Source of the DNA: Ramazzottius varieornatus
Taxonomy: Eukaryota > Tardigrada > Eutardigrada > Parachela > Ramazzottiidae
Length of the DNA stretch: 64,000 bases
Assembly: GCA_001949185.1 (NCBI GenBank)
Contig: BDGG01000001.1
Span: forward strand, 8,416,733 to 8,480,732
Direction of reading: 5' to 3'
This document shows, piece by piece, positions 43,562 to 54,705 of the stretch (the first letter of the stretch is position 1; each line of letters starts with the position of its first letter). The notes beneath the pieces were generated by a model. That model worked only from the letters and a program-made list of their open reading frames with translations, did not search any database and was not told the origin of the DNA. Position numbers and translations under genes: made by a program.

Positions 43562-44063
43562 CTGGAGACAATGGTGGATATGGCATACTATTGATATAAT
43601 CCGAAGTCATTCTCAGGACTCATTATTCGACGGCTTGTCCCCTTTAAATCCCACTGCAAAGTTTTCTGTAATGGCAAGGTTGTAGTCAACGGCGCTACTA
43701 GCGAAAAAAGTGCAAAAGCTTTAACTGAAAGCTATTGCCAAACAACGCAAAAAGCCGGTTACGGTGACGCACGCGTCACAGACTTCAGAATCGTAAACAT
43801 CATTGCCACATTTGACTTTGGCCGGAAAATTCGCCTGTTGGCGTGTATCACATCGTTCGCAAAGTTGCACCAGGGAACGGTAACTCTGTCTGCCTTGTAA
43901 AATCTGTTTCGTTTGAACCCGAAATGTTCCCTGCTGTTTTTTAAAAACTGGACAATGTAACCTGTGTGTTATCTCAAACTGGAAAGTGCAACATGCTTGG
44001 AACAAAGGCTGAATCTGACGTCGATCTAGCTGAACTCGAATTTCGCATTATTAGCGAACAATA
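43500..44063 (+). pseudogene. TATA-binding-protein-like gene, copy A (divergent from the Polinton ATPase)
   Basis: TBP is a saddle of two similar halves that binds the TATA box. The blocks come in the right order: KNIVAAANLNCKINL (43512-43556), then in another frame YNPKSFSGLIIRRL, CKVFCNGKVVVNGA and GYGDARVTDFRIVNIIATFD, and then, after a TAA at 43898 and a frame change, FEPEMFP and SQTGKCNMLGTKAESD up to the stop at 44061. The paired NP(K)xF / EPExFP and NGK..VNGA / TGK..LGTK signatures are the two TBP half-repeats. It is strongly diverged from eukaryotic TBP and broken by at least two frame changes and an in-frame TAA. The ATG at 43500 overlaps the ATPase start on the opposite strand. Confidence 0.75.
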
Positions 44064-44338
44064 AACGTGAGGAAACTCTAATGGTGATGTTCTGCATAGA
44101 AGTCGGGACATTCTAGAGTAGAACAATTGCCAGTATAGACTAGCGCGACGGTGGGCGTGCACACCCATACATCTATAGTCCGGTAAGACAGCATTAGGTA
44201 AGACAGCATGATTCGTGGCTACTCCCAAACCTTAGTAGAAAGAAAAACTCCCTGGGTGCTCTTCCCGATGATATCCTCGTCGCTTCCGGTAGCGGAAAGC
44301 TGATGCTTCTCCAGTTCATCAAGCTAGCCGAAGCAGGC

Positions 44339-44510
44339 GTTGCTGCGGGGTCCGAAGTGTCTGAGTGGGCGAGATTGGCAGGGGGACCCCATATGGAGAG
44401 CTTGTGGCCGGGAACTCAGCGGGAAAGTTTAATTGCTGGTCCTCCTCAGGACCGCCGTGTGGGGGTCCACTTGTCATTGTCGCCCACTCAGACACATCGG
44501 ACTCCGCAAC
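44339..44510. mobile_element. 172-base hairpin MITE with about 50-base TIRs
   Basis: The left arm GTTGCTGCGGGGTCCGAAGT... and the inverse of the right arm (GTTGCGGAGTCCGATG...) agree over about 50 bases, including the perfect block GTGTCTGAGTGGGCGA. No clear target duplication was seen. Confidence 0.8.
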
Positions 44511-44674
44511 TGTAAGGTTTGATTGACCTAGTGCGCAAAGGCGCTTAGGTAAGAATGATCTCGAAGCAGTTAATAGCTTGGATGGCCCAGTGGTGCGAGT
44601 ACTCGCCTTGTAAGCAGCATGAGGGGGAGGAGGGGTTTGGTTCCCTATCCGTCCAACTTTTAACTTGATTCGTG

Positions 44675-45004
44675 ATGAAGAGTTTCCGTAGGAAGAAGCC
44701 ACGATCTGGCTATCAAAGTAAGCGAACCAATCTGTTCCTTACACAGCGACGCCTGAGCGGAGTTGATGTGTTCCAGAAACGCAAGGAGATCACTCCAGAA
44801 CTGTCAGACAATCCTTGCTTGGTGATAAGGGGCAAGTCGGAGGAAAAAATCGGAAATATAGCGAGGATAATCTCGGTGGACGCAAACGATCCAATGAAGA
44901 GAATAATTTCGAGTAAAGGTATTCGGAAGAAACCTGGAACTGCAGCTAATTTGTGGTGCGGCCACTCGTGGCACCAAGTACTGTCTGGGTTTCCAGCTTC
45001 GTGA
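44675..45004 (+). CDS. Small basic ORF of unknown function
   Basis: 109-codon frame from the ATG at 44675. It is Lys/Arg-rich (FRRKKPRSGYQSKRTN; SSKGIRKKPG) with a C-terminal tail holding a single Cys. It lies just after the TBP-like relic on the same strand and might belong to the same element. Nothing recognised. Confidence 0.3.
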   Translation: MKSFRRKKPRSGYQSKRTNLFLTQRRLSGVDVFQKRKEITPELSDNPCLVIRGKSEEKIGNIARIISVDANDPMKRIISSKGIRKKPGTAANLWCGHSWHQVLSGFPAS

Positions 45005-45394
45005 AACGAACAAACTTCGGATAACAATACAGTGGTGAACTGGTGACCAGGACTCGCTTTTGTTTCCGTTGGGTCACACGATCCCATCCACCGGTGAAAT
45101 TATTATCTTGTACCTTATTTTTAATCTGATAAACGTCTGCATGTGTCTCAAACAAAGAAGTTTCTGACACTTTGGAGAGTCTTACTGGTATCGAAGAGGT
45201 CAAAACTTAGTGACGACGATAACACAGCGCATACATGATTGAAAATTATTTTTGCGATCATTAATGATTTATATCTAGTCTCTGTTTAGACAATCAGGAA
45301 GCAAAGCACTCCAGGACAATAAATGAATTTACCGGTTAGCCGGATCTGGTGACGATCGATATTGGGGTTGCTGCAACGATCAAATTCTAATTAG

Positions 45395-45769
45395 CTAAGC
45401 AGTAGCTCCGAATGTATCTTTTCGGTACCTACTTGATCGCGGGGTGGTAGTGGTAGTAGTAGTGGTGGTGGTGGTGGTGGTAGTCGGCGTTGGACCTGTG
45501 ACTGCAGTAGTTGAGGGAGTTGTAGTAGTGGTGGTGGTTGAGGTGAAAGCGGTTCTTCGGATGGTGACGAGACGCTGTTTTCGCGTAGATAGCTGCTGAT
45601 TCGAAACATGGATCGCATGTTTTTGCGACCCAAGTTGCGCACTTGATAGTTTTCCATTCGACTTGGGGGAACGAAGTTTCCCGCGTTGTCGTGCTGGGTC
45701 TGCCGAGATGCAGACGACGAGTGCAAAGACGACCGCGAACAGGAAAGAAAGCTTCAAAGTCAGCTTCAT
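45395..45769 (-). CDS. Secreted Thr-rich mucin-like protein
   Basis: 124-residue frame with a strong signal peptide (MKLTLKLSFLFAVVFALVVCISA), a basic middle region and a long poly-Thr tract interrupted by Ser/Pro/Ala (about residues 75-110), an O-glycosylation platform. The tract comes from a GTG/GTA (minus ACC/ACT) triplet microsatellite at 45440-45540. About 100 bases upstream on the minus strand is a possible TATA-like AGATAAAAGC (about 45873). Single exon, no known family. A real host gene among transposons is plausible. Confidence 0.6.
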   Translation of the reverse strand: MKLTLKLSFLFAVVFALVVCISADPARQRGKLRSPKSNGKLSSAQLGSQKHAIHVSNQQLSTRKQRLVTIRRTAFTSTTTTTTTPSTTAVTGPTPTTTTTTTTTTTTTTPRSSRYRKDTFGATA

Positions 45770-48287
45770 CTTTGGTTAAGTAAGACGGCTGGAAGTTCTT
45801 TTTACAATGTGAAGAGACAGGCAGAACAGCGGCGGCTGACATTGATAAAACACCCTATCGACAGCCTGCTTTTATCTTACTCCGCGTTTGACCGTTTACT
45901 GAATTTTTTGATAAAGAGCCAAGTGAGAGCTGCTGTACGCTGACTCAGGATGTGCTGGGGGTTGATATACAGGAAGTAGTTTACGGAGTAGTTCTTACCT
46001 TCCAGTTGGCACTGACAAGCGCATATTGGTAAAACAGTTTTCTACGTCCCTTTCCTCTATTCTCGACTGTTATTAGTAGTCTCATGAGGCAGATTAAATG
46101 TACTGCTACAGGTAGCGACGTTTTGACGGCATCCCGCCGTTCTGTTTGTCCCATACGAAAGATGCATCTGGGTGGTGGATGGTAAGAGACATTGCTTTTG
46201 GCGCGCCTTTCGAAACCCGATTGAATGAAGATCGAAATATCTTCCTCTTCAGGACGTAGTACATACATCAAAGCCTTCCGGACTGAAAGCAACTGCTTCC
46301 GACGTTACAAGCGCGTAACCTGATACACCGTTGATCAATGCTAATGATACCCAGCTTTTGGTTCCAGTTTCTGTCCAGCCACGTATAACATACCAAATCG
46401 AGAAGTTGAATTTGTATTTATTAAGCTAGTAGTCGGACCCTAAAGCGACCTTTAGAAGTCGAATGAATCAGAAGCAGCAACTAACTCGAAGCTGGGACAA
46501 TCAAGCACGCTATGAATCAGTTTCTTCTAGAGTCGGGTGGGCACCATAGGCTGAATAGGGTTAAGAGACACTCAGTCTGCTAACACGTCTAAATCGAGAA
46601 GGTCCGTCACAGCTTCAGGCTCCGCTAGTGCAGTATAAACAATGGCTTGTCCGGGTTTCGACAGCTGGGAAGGTCACTCCTCGCGAATCCTGCAGAAAGA
46701 AAACACGAAAACCTTTGCTTTCAATCCGAATGGCTTGTTAGTTGTGTTAGGCTAATGATATTGCTACCTCTGTCTGGACCGAAAGGAATTTTCAAAGTTT
46801 TTTTTATAAAGCCGTGGTCTCTAGACCGATAACCCGGAAAGTGAAGTGCTTCCGGCATAGGTTGAAAGGGCACCACTGGTCAAAAAAATTTATCCAATTC
46901 ACAACCATCGAAGGCAACATAGTTTTAAATCATAAAAAGGAATAAACCGTGTCGTCAAAATGTGTTGTTTTTAGTTTCATATCCCGTTTTAATTGCTGTC
47001 TGCGTTTGAAGAAAAAGTTATTTCCTGGTAATTGATTGGCCATCAGTGTTGAAACTTAATGATGAAAGCACAGATCCAGATGAGTTCCCTGTTCATTCAA
47101 AATGATGAAAACGTCTACAAGAGCGATTTGGCTAATGGAGACTATCGTGTAGAAGGCTAGTATGAGGCACTGAAGGAGTTGATCTCCTTTGAGGGGAATA
47201 CGTATTGGAGTAGACTGGATGGAAGCCGCGAAAGATAATCTGGCGAGACATGTGGTGGCGCCATCGTAAACGGACTCGGCAGTAATCGAACTGAAGAGCC
47301 CGTTTAGCACGCACAGTTAATTTCCTTGGCCGGTCTTGCCCTATCCGAATAAAGAAAGACAGCTGAATAGCACTTCCTCTTTACTTCCGCGCAGTCAAGT
47401 CAGACGAAAGCAGTGTTTGGGATGCCACCTCAGCACAAAGAAACTTCACTTGACAAGCAGGTGTTTTATGGCCAGCAAAAGAAGCCGCGTAAATAACCAC
47501 CATTTCTTCCGCGAATTTTAACGTGTACTCTGCAGAAGATCCACCTGGTGAATCCTGAGTTGCCGAAGACTCTTTTCCTGCTCCTCCTTTCCCTTCATTT
47601 CTGTCGCTTCAAAGATCTAGATTTCACACCAGGAGTGTTTCTGTTCCGAAATTCTGTTCCCGTACTCTCTGTGGTCATCTGGTAGCTTTCAGATTAATCT
47701 TGCAATATAACGGTATAACTGACTTGGAGCTGCAATTTCGGATGTCCCAAAGGACAAATTAACATGGACAGTGGAGGTAAAACCAAAGTAAAAATTTTGT
47801 ACATCAACCTACCGAATATCTCCTGGTGTCTTTGACTTTTGCAGAATGTATTCTGTAATTTTAGAGGCAGATTTTCAATCACACGCCGCTTGGATATGGA
47901 GGAAAAATTCAGCGATGGTAAACCTAGAGCCCACCACTGAGAAAAATCAAACACGCTCTCCACCAGAACTTCAAGAAACCTCGATTCACGCCAACGGCCG
48001 GCACAGGTCAAGGAGAAGTGCAAAATTGAGATAAATAGTTTGGGGAAGGAGCAACGGGGAAAACTTTGTCTGTCTATTCCACTGAGCTTCGGCGTTCTTG
48101 TGATCGTCGGATCTGGAACATTCGAAGTGCGCTCATGTTGCCATGTTGCCTGGAGAATGACCAGTCTCACTAATAAAGTGCGAACGGGCCAAGTGACTAC
48201 CACCTCGAAAAAATTCCTGTAAGTTTAAGGATGAAGTTAATGTTATAAATCTAGCTCCACAGGATCCCCCTTATTGTCCAGCATCTT
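45770..48287. other. No gene recognised
   Basis: Only short unconserved frames. Apart from the possible TATA element of the mucin-like gene at its left edge, I see nothing to support. Confidence 0.4.
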
Positions 48288-49050
48288 CTAAACTCGTCCT
48301 TCCCACGACAAAAGTGACTTGCGGATGACTCCGAGATCAAAGTTCTCGCACCCCCTTTTGAGGATCTTGCTCAGACCGGCGATCGTGGTCACCTTCCGTG
48401 TACCTAAAAGTTTTTCAAAATTCCATCTATGGCATAATCCAACGGAGCTAAGTCGGGACGGTTGGCCATCCAATGGTAGTGTGGAAAGTAGTTGGGATGG
48501 TTCTCTTCCATCCAATTCTGGGTCAGGATCGCCACGTGGGACTTGGCGCTGTCAAAATGTACCATGACATCCTGCGGATTTTTGGGGTACAGTCGAGGAA
48601 TGTCATTCTTTACCATCGGCGATAGGACATTGTCGACAACGTACTGCACTGTAACTTTCGCATTGCCATCAACAACGCAGGGCTTCGACATTCCTTTCCA
48701 GCAGATCCCGATTGCGACCATGATCCACCCGATTATGCTCACATGATGCTTCGCGAAGAAGCTGCAGAGTGTCCCCACACGCGACCAGCACCCGGCGGCA
48801 GCAGTGGACGGGTGATTTACAGAGTAAATTATCGAAAGCACAGAACGGCTTCCCAACATCAGGTCCAGCCCAACTGAAACACAGCAAGCAACCAATCAAC
48901 ATTTCTCCAATCTGCAAAAATTGCTTGAATGTCGGTCGAGCACCGAGTTTCCTGATTAGTAAAGACAGTTATAGAGACCCGTGGCACGTCGTGTGCGACG
49001 ACTGCGTAAATCACCCGTCCAGCACTGCCCGGCGAATCTTGCTAGGGCTC
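48288..49050 (-). pseudogene. Tc1/mariner transposase fragment
   Basis: The minus-strand frame 48895-48404 carries IGWIMVAIGICWKGMSKP, VQYVVDNVLSPMV, then VMVHFDSAKSH with one catalytic Asp and NRPDLAPLDYAIDGIL with the last catalytic Asp (34-residue-type spacing). A frame change near 48410 leads into the C-terminal tail (48515-48288). The upstream sequence to about 49050 looks like the eroded helix-turn-helix part. The first catalytic Asp region and the TIRs are not seen. Confidence 0.82.
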
Positions 49051-49254
49051 TGTTTTTGAACTGGTGTTCAAGTTTACGTTTTTGCAATGTACCGCGGTTC
49101 CTTCTGAAGCGTCATAGTCTGTGCTTTCGGCAGCTGTTCGCTACTTCTCGCACGATATATCCTGCGCGAAACAGCAGATGGGCTTTCCGTACGCTACCCA
49201 TACCGAACAAAGCGCCAATTTTACGGAAACTGAAATCACAGTACAATTACTGTA

Positions 49255-50800
49255 CTGTACTCTCGCGATACACATGGACATACTCAAGGCTGTACTAGTG
49301 AAAAGTAACCGCAAGTAAAAAAGTACCGTTTGAATGACGCAGTTGACTGCTTGAAACGGTATCTTGACTTGCGCATGTTCAACCACCTGTTAGGGACTAT
49401 TTTCGACTTCGAAAAGCTGGGTTCTTGAGAAGTTTTGCCTCTGTGCTACTGTACGTAATATTACATGATGGGAAGATTTAGGACCCGAGCTGTGTACAGA
49501 GTATCGAAGGCTCAGAGAAATCTGCGAGCTCAGGCGGAAAGTGGAATGTCGCTGCGAGCTTATGCAAAAGCGGTGGAGATACCGCGTTCAACGATATCTC
49601 TGTGGAGGTAGGACAAAGTTTGAAGCTGTTTGCGTCTTTAACCGTTCATGTTCTGAATATATATCGTTTCAGACAAAAGTTTCCTGAAGGCACTTTTAAG
49701 GACGACGTAAGCCGATGTACGAGCCAATAGTTCATGACTCCCGCAGACGAAGTAAGCCGAACACAAACTCCCTCGCTGGTTTTACCGTTTCCTGTAAATC
49801 TGTTGAGGCTTATGCTGTCTTTTGTTTGCTCGAATAGCTTGCCGAACATGTTTTCATGGAGCGAGTGGAAGCAATCGTCACTCTGGAGAAAACCCATCCA
49901 AGCCGTATAATCAACTTTGACCAGACTAGTGTCCTCTTGCAAAACACGTACGGAAAGACTTTATTACCTGTTGGAGTCAAACAAGTTCACGTCGTTCAGC
50001 CACCCGGTGAGAAGGAACGATTTACAGTAGGCCTCGCTGTGACGGGAGACGGACAGAAATTTCCAGCTGTGATAGTTTTCACAGGTGGAGTGAAGACTGG
50101 TCAGCTCTCGCGTAACATTCTAGCGAAGTTAGTGATTCCTGGCAACGTCAACGTCTTTTCTACCCGAACTGCTTGGTGGAACTCTAAAATCGACCATGAC
50201 TGGATCGAGCAGTCTTTCGAACAGGACCAACCTGAACCGTTATTTCTACTTCGGGATCATTTCCCGGGTCACTTGAAGTTCGAAAGCGCAGAATTGTTGG
50301 ACGAGAGAAATGTCGATCAGGTTTTCGTACCGAAAGGGATGACGGGTACCTACCAACCGCTCGACGTTGGCATAAACGCACCCTTCAAAGCCAACCTTAA
50401 ACGAGCGTATCATGAGTGGCGCAAAGAGCGTACGGAAGTCACGGCCAAAGGATACCTGCGGAAGCCGACTCGGCAAGACTTTGTCAACTTTGTTAGCAAA
50501 GCTTGGGAAGCAATCAGACCGGAAACGATTGAGAATGCGTTCGTAGGAGCTCAAATTCTTCCTGAACCGACGTATATGCTTTCGAACAAGGAAGTTTTGG
50601 TTGAAAACGACAAACAGCTTCTGCAGTTTAGCTTTAGTTCGGTTGAAGAAGACAGTGATGCTGAAGTAGCGGAAGATTCCTCTTTGGAGTACAGCTTTTC
50701 GAATGGTTATTGATTGAGTAAAACCGAAAAAGTTTGCCCCCGCCAGGTGTAGTTTCCCAGCGTACAAGGGTATATGTCCATGTGTATCGCGAGAGTACAG
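49255..50800. mobile_element. Complete pogo-like DNA transposon (1,546 bases)
   Basis: The ends 49255-49282 and 50773-50800 are perfect 28-base inverted repeats beginning CTGTACTCTCGCGATACACA. Each end is bordered by TA (49253-49254 and 50801-50802), the duplication typical of the Tc1/mariner/pogo group. The interior holds one intact transposase gene. Its small size, perfect TIRs and intact catalytic residues make it the youngest-looking element in the window. Confidence 0.93.
49465..50713 (+). CDS. Pogo/CENP-B-type DDE transposase, intact, three exons
   Basis: Cuts and pastes its own element. Exons 49465-49607, 49673-49706 and 49838-50713 join in frame to 350 residues; the introns are 65 and 131 bases with GT-AG ends. 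Exon 1 encodes a short helix-turn-helix (SLRAYAKAVEIPRSTISLW). The usual second HTH (CENP-B type) seems absent or reduced. Exon 3 is the DDE_1 domain with all three acidic residues: D87 in INFDQTS, D199 in LLRDHFPGH and D235 in YQPLDVG, giving D-D35-D spacing. An acidic tail closes the protein. No stop or frame break. The exon 2/3 joint is my prediction, and a different splice could add residues before the catalytic domain. Confidence 0.87.
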
Positions 50801-52545
50801 TAACTACTGCAATAATTTAAATAATTACAGTTATTGTGTTTGGATTAGCCGAAAACCGTGTCGAAAGCCGTGTTTAGATTAGTCGCAGTTGATATTTCAG
50901 CCAGGAAGCGGTACCTGCAATTCCAATTACTGCTGCGCGACGGATTTCGAAAATCGTAATCGCTACTGAATGGTAAAGCTCGTTTCGGAACAACACTGAT
51001 CTAGATAGGTGCGGTTCAATTCCGAAAAAAAACTGCGGTGTTAATAGCTCTCAGGCGGTTCGAGGAAGAGGTCATAGCGCAACGGTCAGGAGGTTCCGGC
51101 GGTGAAAATAGTTGCACTCTTTAACGTTTTGCACAGCCCAGGTAACATGACGGTAATCCCAGCCATTTTTGATCTCTTCAACGTGTGTACCGCGAGTTGA
51201 TTTGCTGATTCTGACAACAAAGGTCTTTTGACCTGTTAGAATAGATTTGCGAACTAACAAGTACCTGAAAATTCTGAAGACGGACTGTTACAACGGAAGA
51301 TACTATCTCTGACTGAATTTATAGGAAGGCGGCCACCTCTGGGCTGCAGTGCACTGCCAGGCACTCTCCTTTCTCTCCTATCGGCACTCTCCTTTCTCTC
51401 CTATCGGCACTCTCCTTTCTTTAGCCTTCTCTCGGCTTCTGTTCACGAGGCTGTTCGCTTTGGTCTTATCGTGAAGGAAGCTGCTGACCCTACTTGCGGT
51501 GATGGTAAACCTAAACTCTGCAGGTAAGGCATACAGTCTTCTTGCAGTCTTTCCTGATCGAGAAGCTTGACTTTTCGGGTTTGAGGTTTAATAAATTTAA
51601 CGTCAAACAGCAACCAGGAAACATGCCTGCTACCGTTTATTCTAACCGGTTACGGCGTGACTAAAACATTCCACGTTCAAGCAGTGTGTACACGAAGACA
51701 AAATCAATGACGACAATAAGACTTTACGAGGGACCATTCAGACAACGTCACTTGCCTCTCAACATATCAATGCTTTTAGGTGATGGCTGAGACCATAGCT
51801 TTCCAAAGCGTGTCGAGATAAATGCCGACGATCCCTCCCGGAGCTGGAGGAAATCCCAAGAATGCGTTGTCCACCGTAGAACCAGTGTTATTGCCTGTAT
51901 ATCGTTACAAAAACAACCCGTAGACTGCTCGCTTATTCAAAAATACACCAGATTTAACGTCTGGAAGACTTACTTGTAGAATGAGGTTCTGAAGCTCACA
52001 CCTGATAGGAATGGCCGAATTAGTCCTAAAAGTATTGTTATTAGTTTCTGACGGATTTTTTACCCTGGGTCAGACAAAAGCCTTCTTTCGTATAGTATTT
52101 CGCAACCTTATCGGAAAAGATGGGGTTCAACCTTCGTTAACAAATTCCGGTGCATTGGTAAACCTAAGCGCAACGTTATTTTGCGCCTATCACGCTACCA
52201 ATATTTGGAAACTTCTCTAAGTTTGTTCTGCAGCTTTATTAGCAAGCTGCCACCAGGCCTGTTCTTGCCACCGCTTCTTTCCTATTTTCCTACTAGCTCT
52301 CAGAGGAGTAAGCCCAAATGGTCTAACCAGCGGTGTCATCCCGAGTGCCTGCAAAAAAAATGTACACATTCCGGCCACATTTCACAACGCATACCTATGA
52401 AAATGCTAAGAAAGGCATTCTTCTTCTCGTTTTGTCGAGGCAACGTAGAAAAATCCGGACGGAAACGGTCAAACGAACGTTCAGAAATTGGAAAATACCA
52501 CTTCTTTGAGACAGTTTTGACCCCTTGGCTTCCATAGCATCAAGG
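50801..52545. other. No gene recognised
   Basis: Contains the 23-base tandem repeat at 51360-51424 and otherwise only short frames. Confidence 0.4.
51360..51424. repeat. Tandem repeat, 23-base unit, about 2.8 copies
   Basis: Unit GGCACTCTCCTTTCTCTCCT plus ATC, starting at 51360, 51383 and 51406; copies identical until the third diverges. Confidence 0.9.
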
Positions 52546-52559
52546 CTGTCTGACCAGCG

Positions 52560-53370
52560 TCCAGCGTCATAATTCCACCCTGTCCCAGCCAACTTGCTAC
52601 CACCTCGAACTTCGACGCCAAAAAATTCAAGTTGCGAGTTATCCGCTCCTTCCTCCACAGTGCTCCTACAACTTTTCATGTTCTATCGAGTGATCCATGA
52701 CTCGATAGGTTACAGATAGGTTACGATGACTCGATAGGTTACGATAGGTGCAAGAAACACCTTTGCAACATTCCACTAATATGAATTCCGGTGGAGAAGA
52801 CATGTCGCCGCGACTGAAATGCAGTCTTCAGAATTTTTTATGCGAGTTGCGATCGGCAGTCTGATGATGTTAGGACCATAAGTATCTCATCTGTCATTAC
52901 AAAATAAAAAAGACCATATGAATATCGAACTAGCTCGGCAAATGAATTAAAACTGCTTAATTTGGCCATTTTGCCGGGAAAACCGTTTCGCGGCGAAATT
53001 TCTAGCTCGCGCGTTCAGGGAGGCAAATTTACGTTTCCGATCCCCCTCTCTGTACCTCAGATTCGGTTCTAATTATTTTCAACAAGAAAACTGCAGGTGT
53101 TCAGTAGGACACTGAAGCAATAATTTTCGAAAACGGTCCCAAAAACTGCAAGAGTTGTGAGTTTTTTCGCCTCGCACCTTTTCTAGTTTTAGGTTGATCG
53201 CCACTTCCAGTAAACAGATTTCCGGCCAGTGATTCTTCTTGTGATGGCAAATAGGATGTTCAACCAAGGAAAACTGGTTGTGACGTTGAATAATGATCGA
53301 GCCGAAACCAACTCAATATATTGAGCGGTAGCAAGTTGGCTGGCACGGGGTGTCGTATAAACATGCCGAA
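52560..53370. mobile_element. Nonautonomous element with TIRs (dispersed repeat, copy B)
   Basis: CAGCCAACTTGCTACC (52586-52601) is exactly inverted at GGTAGCAAGTTGGCTG (53327-53342), and the match extends weakly outward. Segments of the interior (52890-53370) recur at 40440-40905. No transposase inside. A family of about 0.8 kb nonautonomous elements is the likely reading. Confidence 0.6.
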
Positions 53371-53714
53371 GATTCTAGCCCAAAAAAGTTGGCTTTTTGT
53401 TGGTGGCAGCCCGCAGGAGGTTCACAGCTCCGTTTTACACCTCCCACATGTCGAACCTAGGGTTTCTCATATAGCTGAGCAGTCTCCGGTTTGTCTTGTG
53501 TAACGCGCTGCAGGCTATAACACTGTTTCTACATTGGACAATGTACCTTCAAGATTTCCACCAGCTCCGGGAGAGGGTCGTAAGCATTTATTCCCAATAC
53601 TCTGCAGTGAGCCAGGGGTCTCAAGCTATCCTGTGGGAGCACTGATATCGTGATCGGTGAGTGGCATGGTCTGAATGGTCCCTCGTTAGTCGAAATTTTC
53701 CGATAATGTTCTCC

Positions 53715-53940
53715 ATTCTACCACCATTGCCAGGAGTTCAAGATGGGCTGAATGCTCTTTTGTCCGATTGCCTGCGTTTTCAATTTGTTGCCCTCGATAC
53801 ACATTTCTGTTGTGAGCGTGGCGTGCCTTCTAGTGGTTCTCAAGGCGTAATCTTCGACCCGAACTTGTTCAGCATTGTCGTCAACCACCTGGCAAACAAA
53901 CTCCTGTGCTACTTCATGTAATACGCTGACGACTAAGCCA
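53715..53940 (+). pseudogene. Jockey/CR1-like RT fragment (second relic of the 21 kb family)
   Basis: The frame contains LSDCLRFQFVALDTHF, CERGVPSSGSQG, LFSIVVNHLANKLLCYFM, then a stop and YADD followed by another stop (53922-53938). Residue for residue this is the palm region of the 21 kb element. About 75 codons remain. Confidence 0.82.
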
Positions 53941-54324
53941 CCTATCCGCTCACGCGCTGCGCCACACACACTCGGCCACCCAACCTGCGATATCGTGTAC
54001 CCACCACGCCACACGTTGATCTGTCAGTTGTAAGTCCCTATCTCATATGGGCAGCTCCGCCTCTTTTCTATAACTCTATCCCGAGTACACCAGGCTGGTT
54101 TAGTTTCAATTATTTCGTGACACACAGGATATGTCACATTTCACAAAGACGGAATAAGCAAAAGTCTGGTTATGTTTGGCTAGAACTTTCTCATCGATAG
54201 TGTCGGCCCTCTTGGTTCGACAATAGTTGCACTGGGCAGTGTTATGTTGTGAATCAAAGTGAAAGCCATTACCAGCTGAACGATAACCTTCTGGCAGGAA
54301 ATCAGTATGGAAACCCAAATAGCG

Positions 54325-54705
54325 TCAAAAGCTGAAAGACAGAATTCGATTTTGTACGATCTGTAGAGATTTACCCAGTAGGCAATATTTACCCAGCAGG
54401 ATTTGCTCGGTGATCTTGTTCCGCTGCCACAGGTGAAACTCCGATAGCATAAATTGTGGAGCTTCACGTAAGATATTGTAAGGTCCAAACAAGCGGCTGC
54501 GGTTCTGAGGATTTCGGTTGTAGAACAGCCAGTTCATCATCAGAGCTGTGACTTCCGCTTTGAGGTCCAGGAGTCGTTCATTCTGCTCTGGAGTCAGTTC
54601 CCATTGGTGTTCGCCTTGTTCGGAGTTCAAGATTCGACGGTGCACATAATGACGGTGGTCGTAGTCGGAGATGATTAAATCGGAAGTTTGATGTATGTTG
54701 TCCAC
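54325..54705 (-). CDS. Hypothetical ORF next to the polymerase relic
   Basis: 126-codon frame, hydrophilic and probably helical (EQNERLLDLKAEVTALMMNWL). The open frame extends about 13 codons upstream of the ATG. No domain recognised. It could be a Polinton ORF, since the DNA polymerase starts 700 bases away on the other strand, but nothing in it proves that. Confidence 0.35.
   Translation of the reverse strand: MDNIHQTSDLIISDYDHRHYVHRRILNSEQGEHQWELTPEQNERLLDLKAEVTALMMNWLFYNRNPQNRSRLFGPYNILREAPQFMLSEFHLWQRNKITEQILLGKYCLLGKSLQIVQNRILSFSF

Noticed and set aside
43500-44063. Copy A as a processed pseudogene of the host TBP
   Set aside because: The halves are too far from the highly conserved eukaryotic TBP for a recent retrocopy, and a related copy sits by another Polinton gene. 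Still to be tested by phylogeny.
45440-45540. GTG/GTA tract as a functional regulatory repeat
   Set aside because: It encodes the poly-Thr tract of the secreted protein in frame, so a triplet microsatellite under coding constraint is sufficient.
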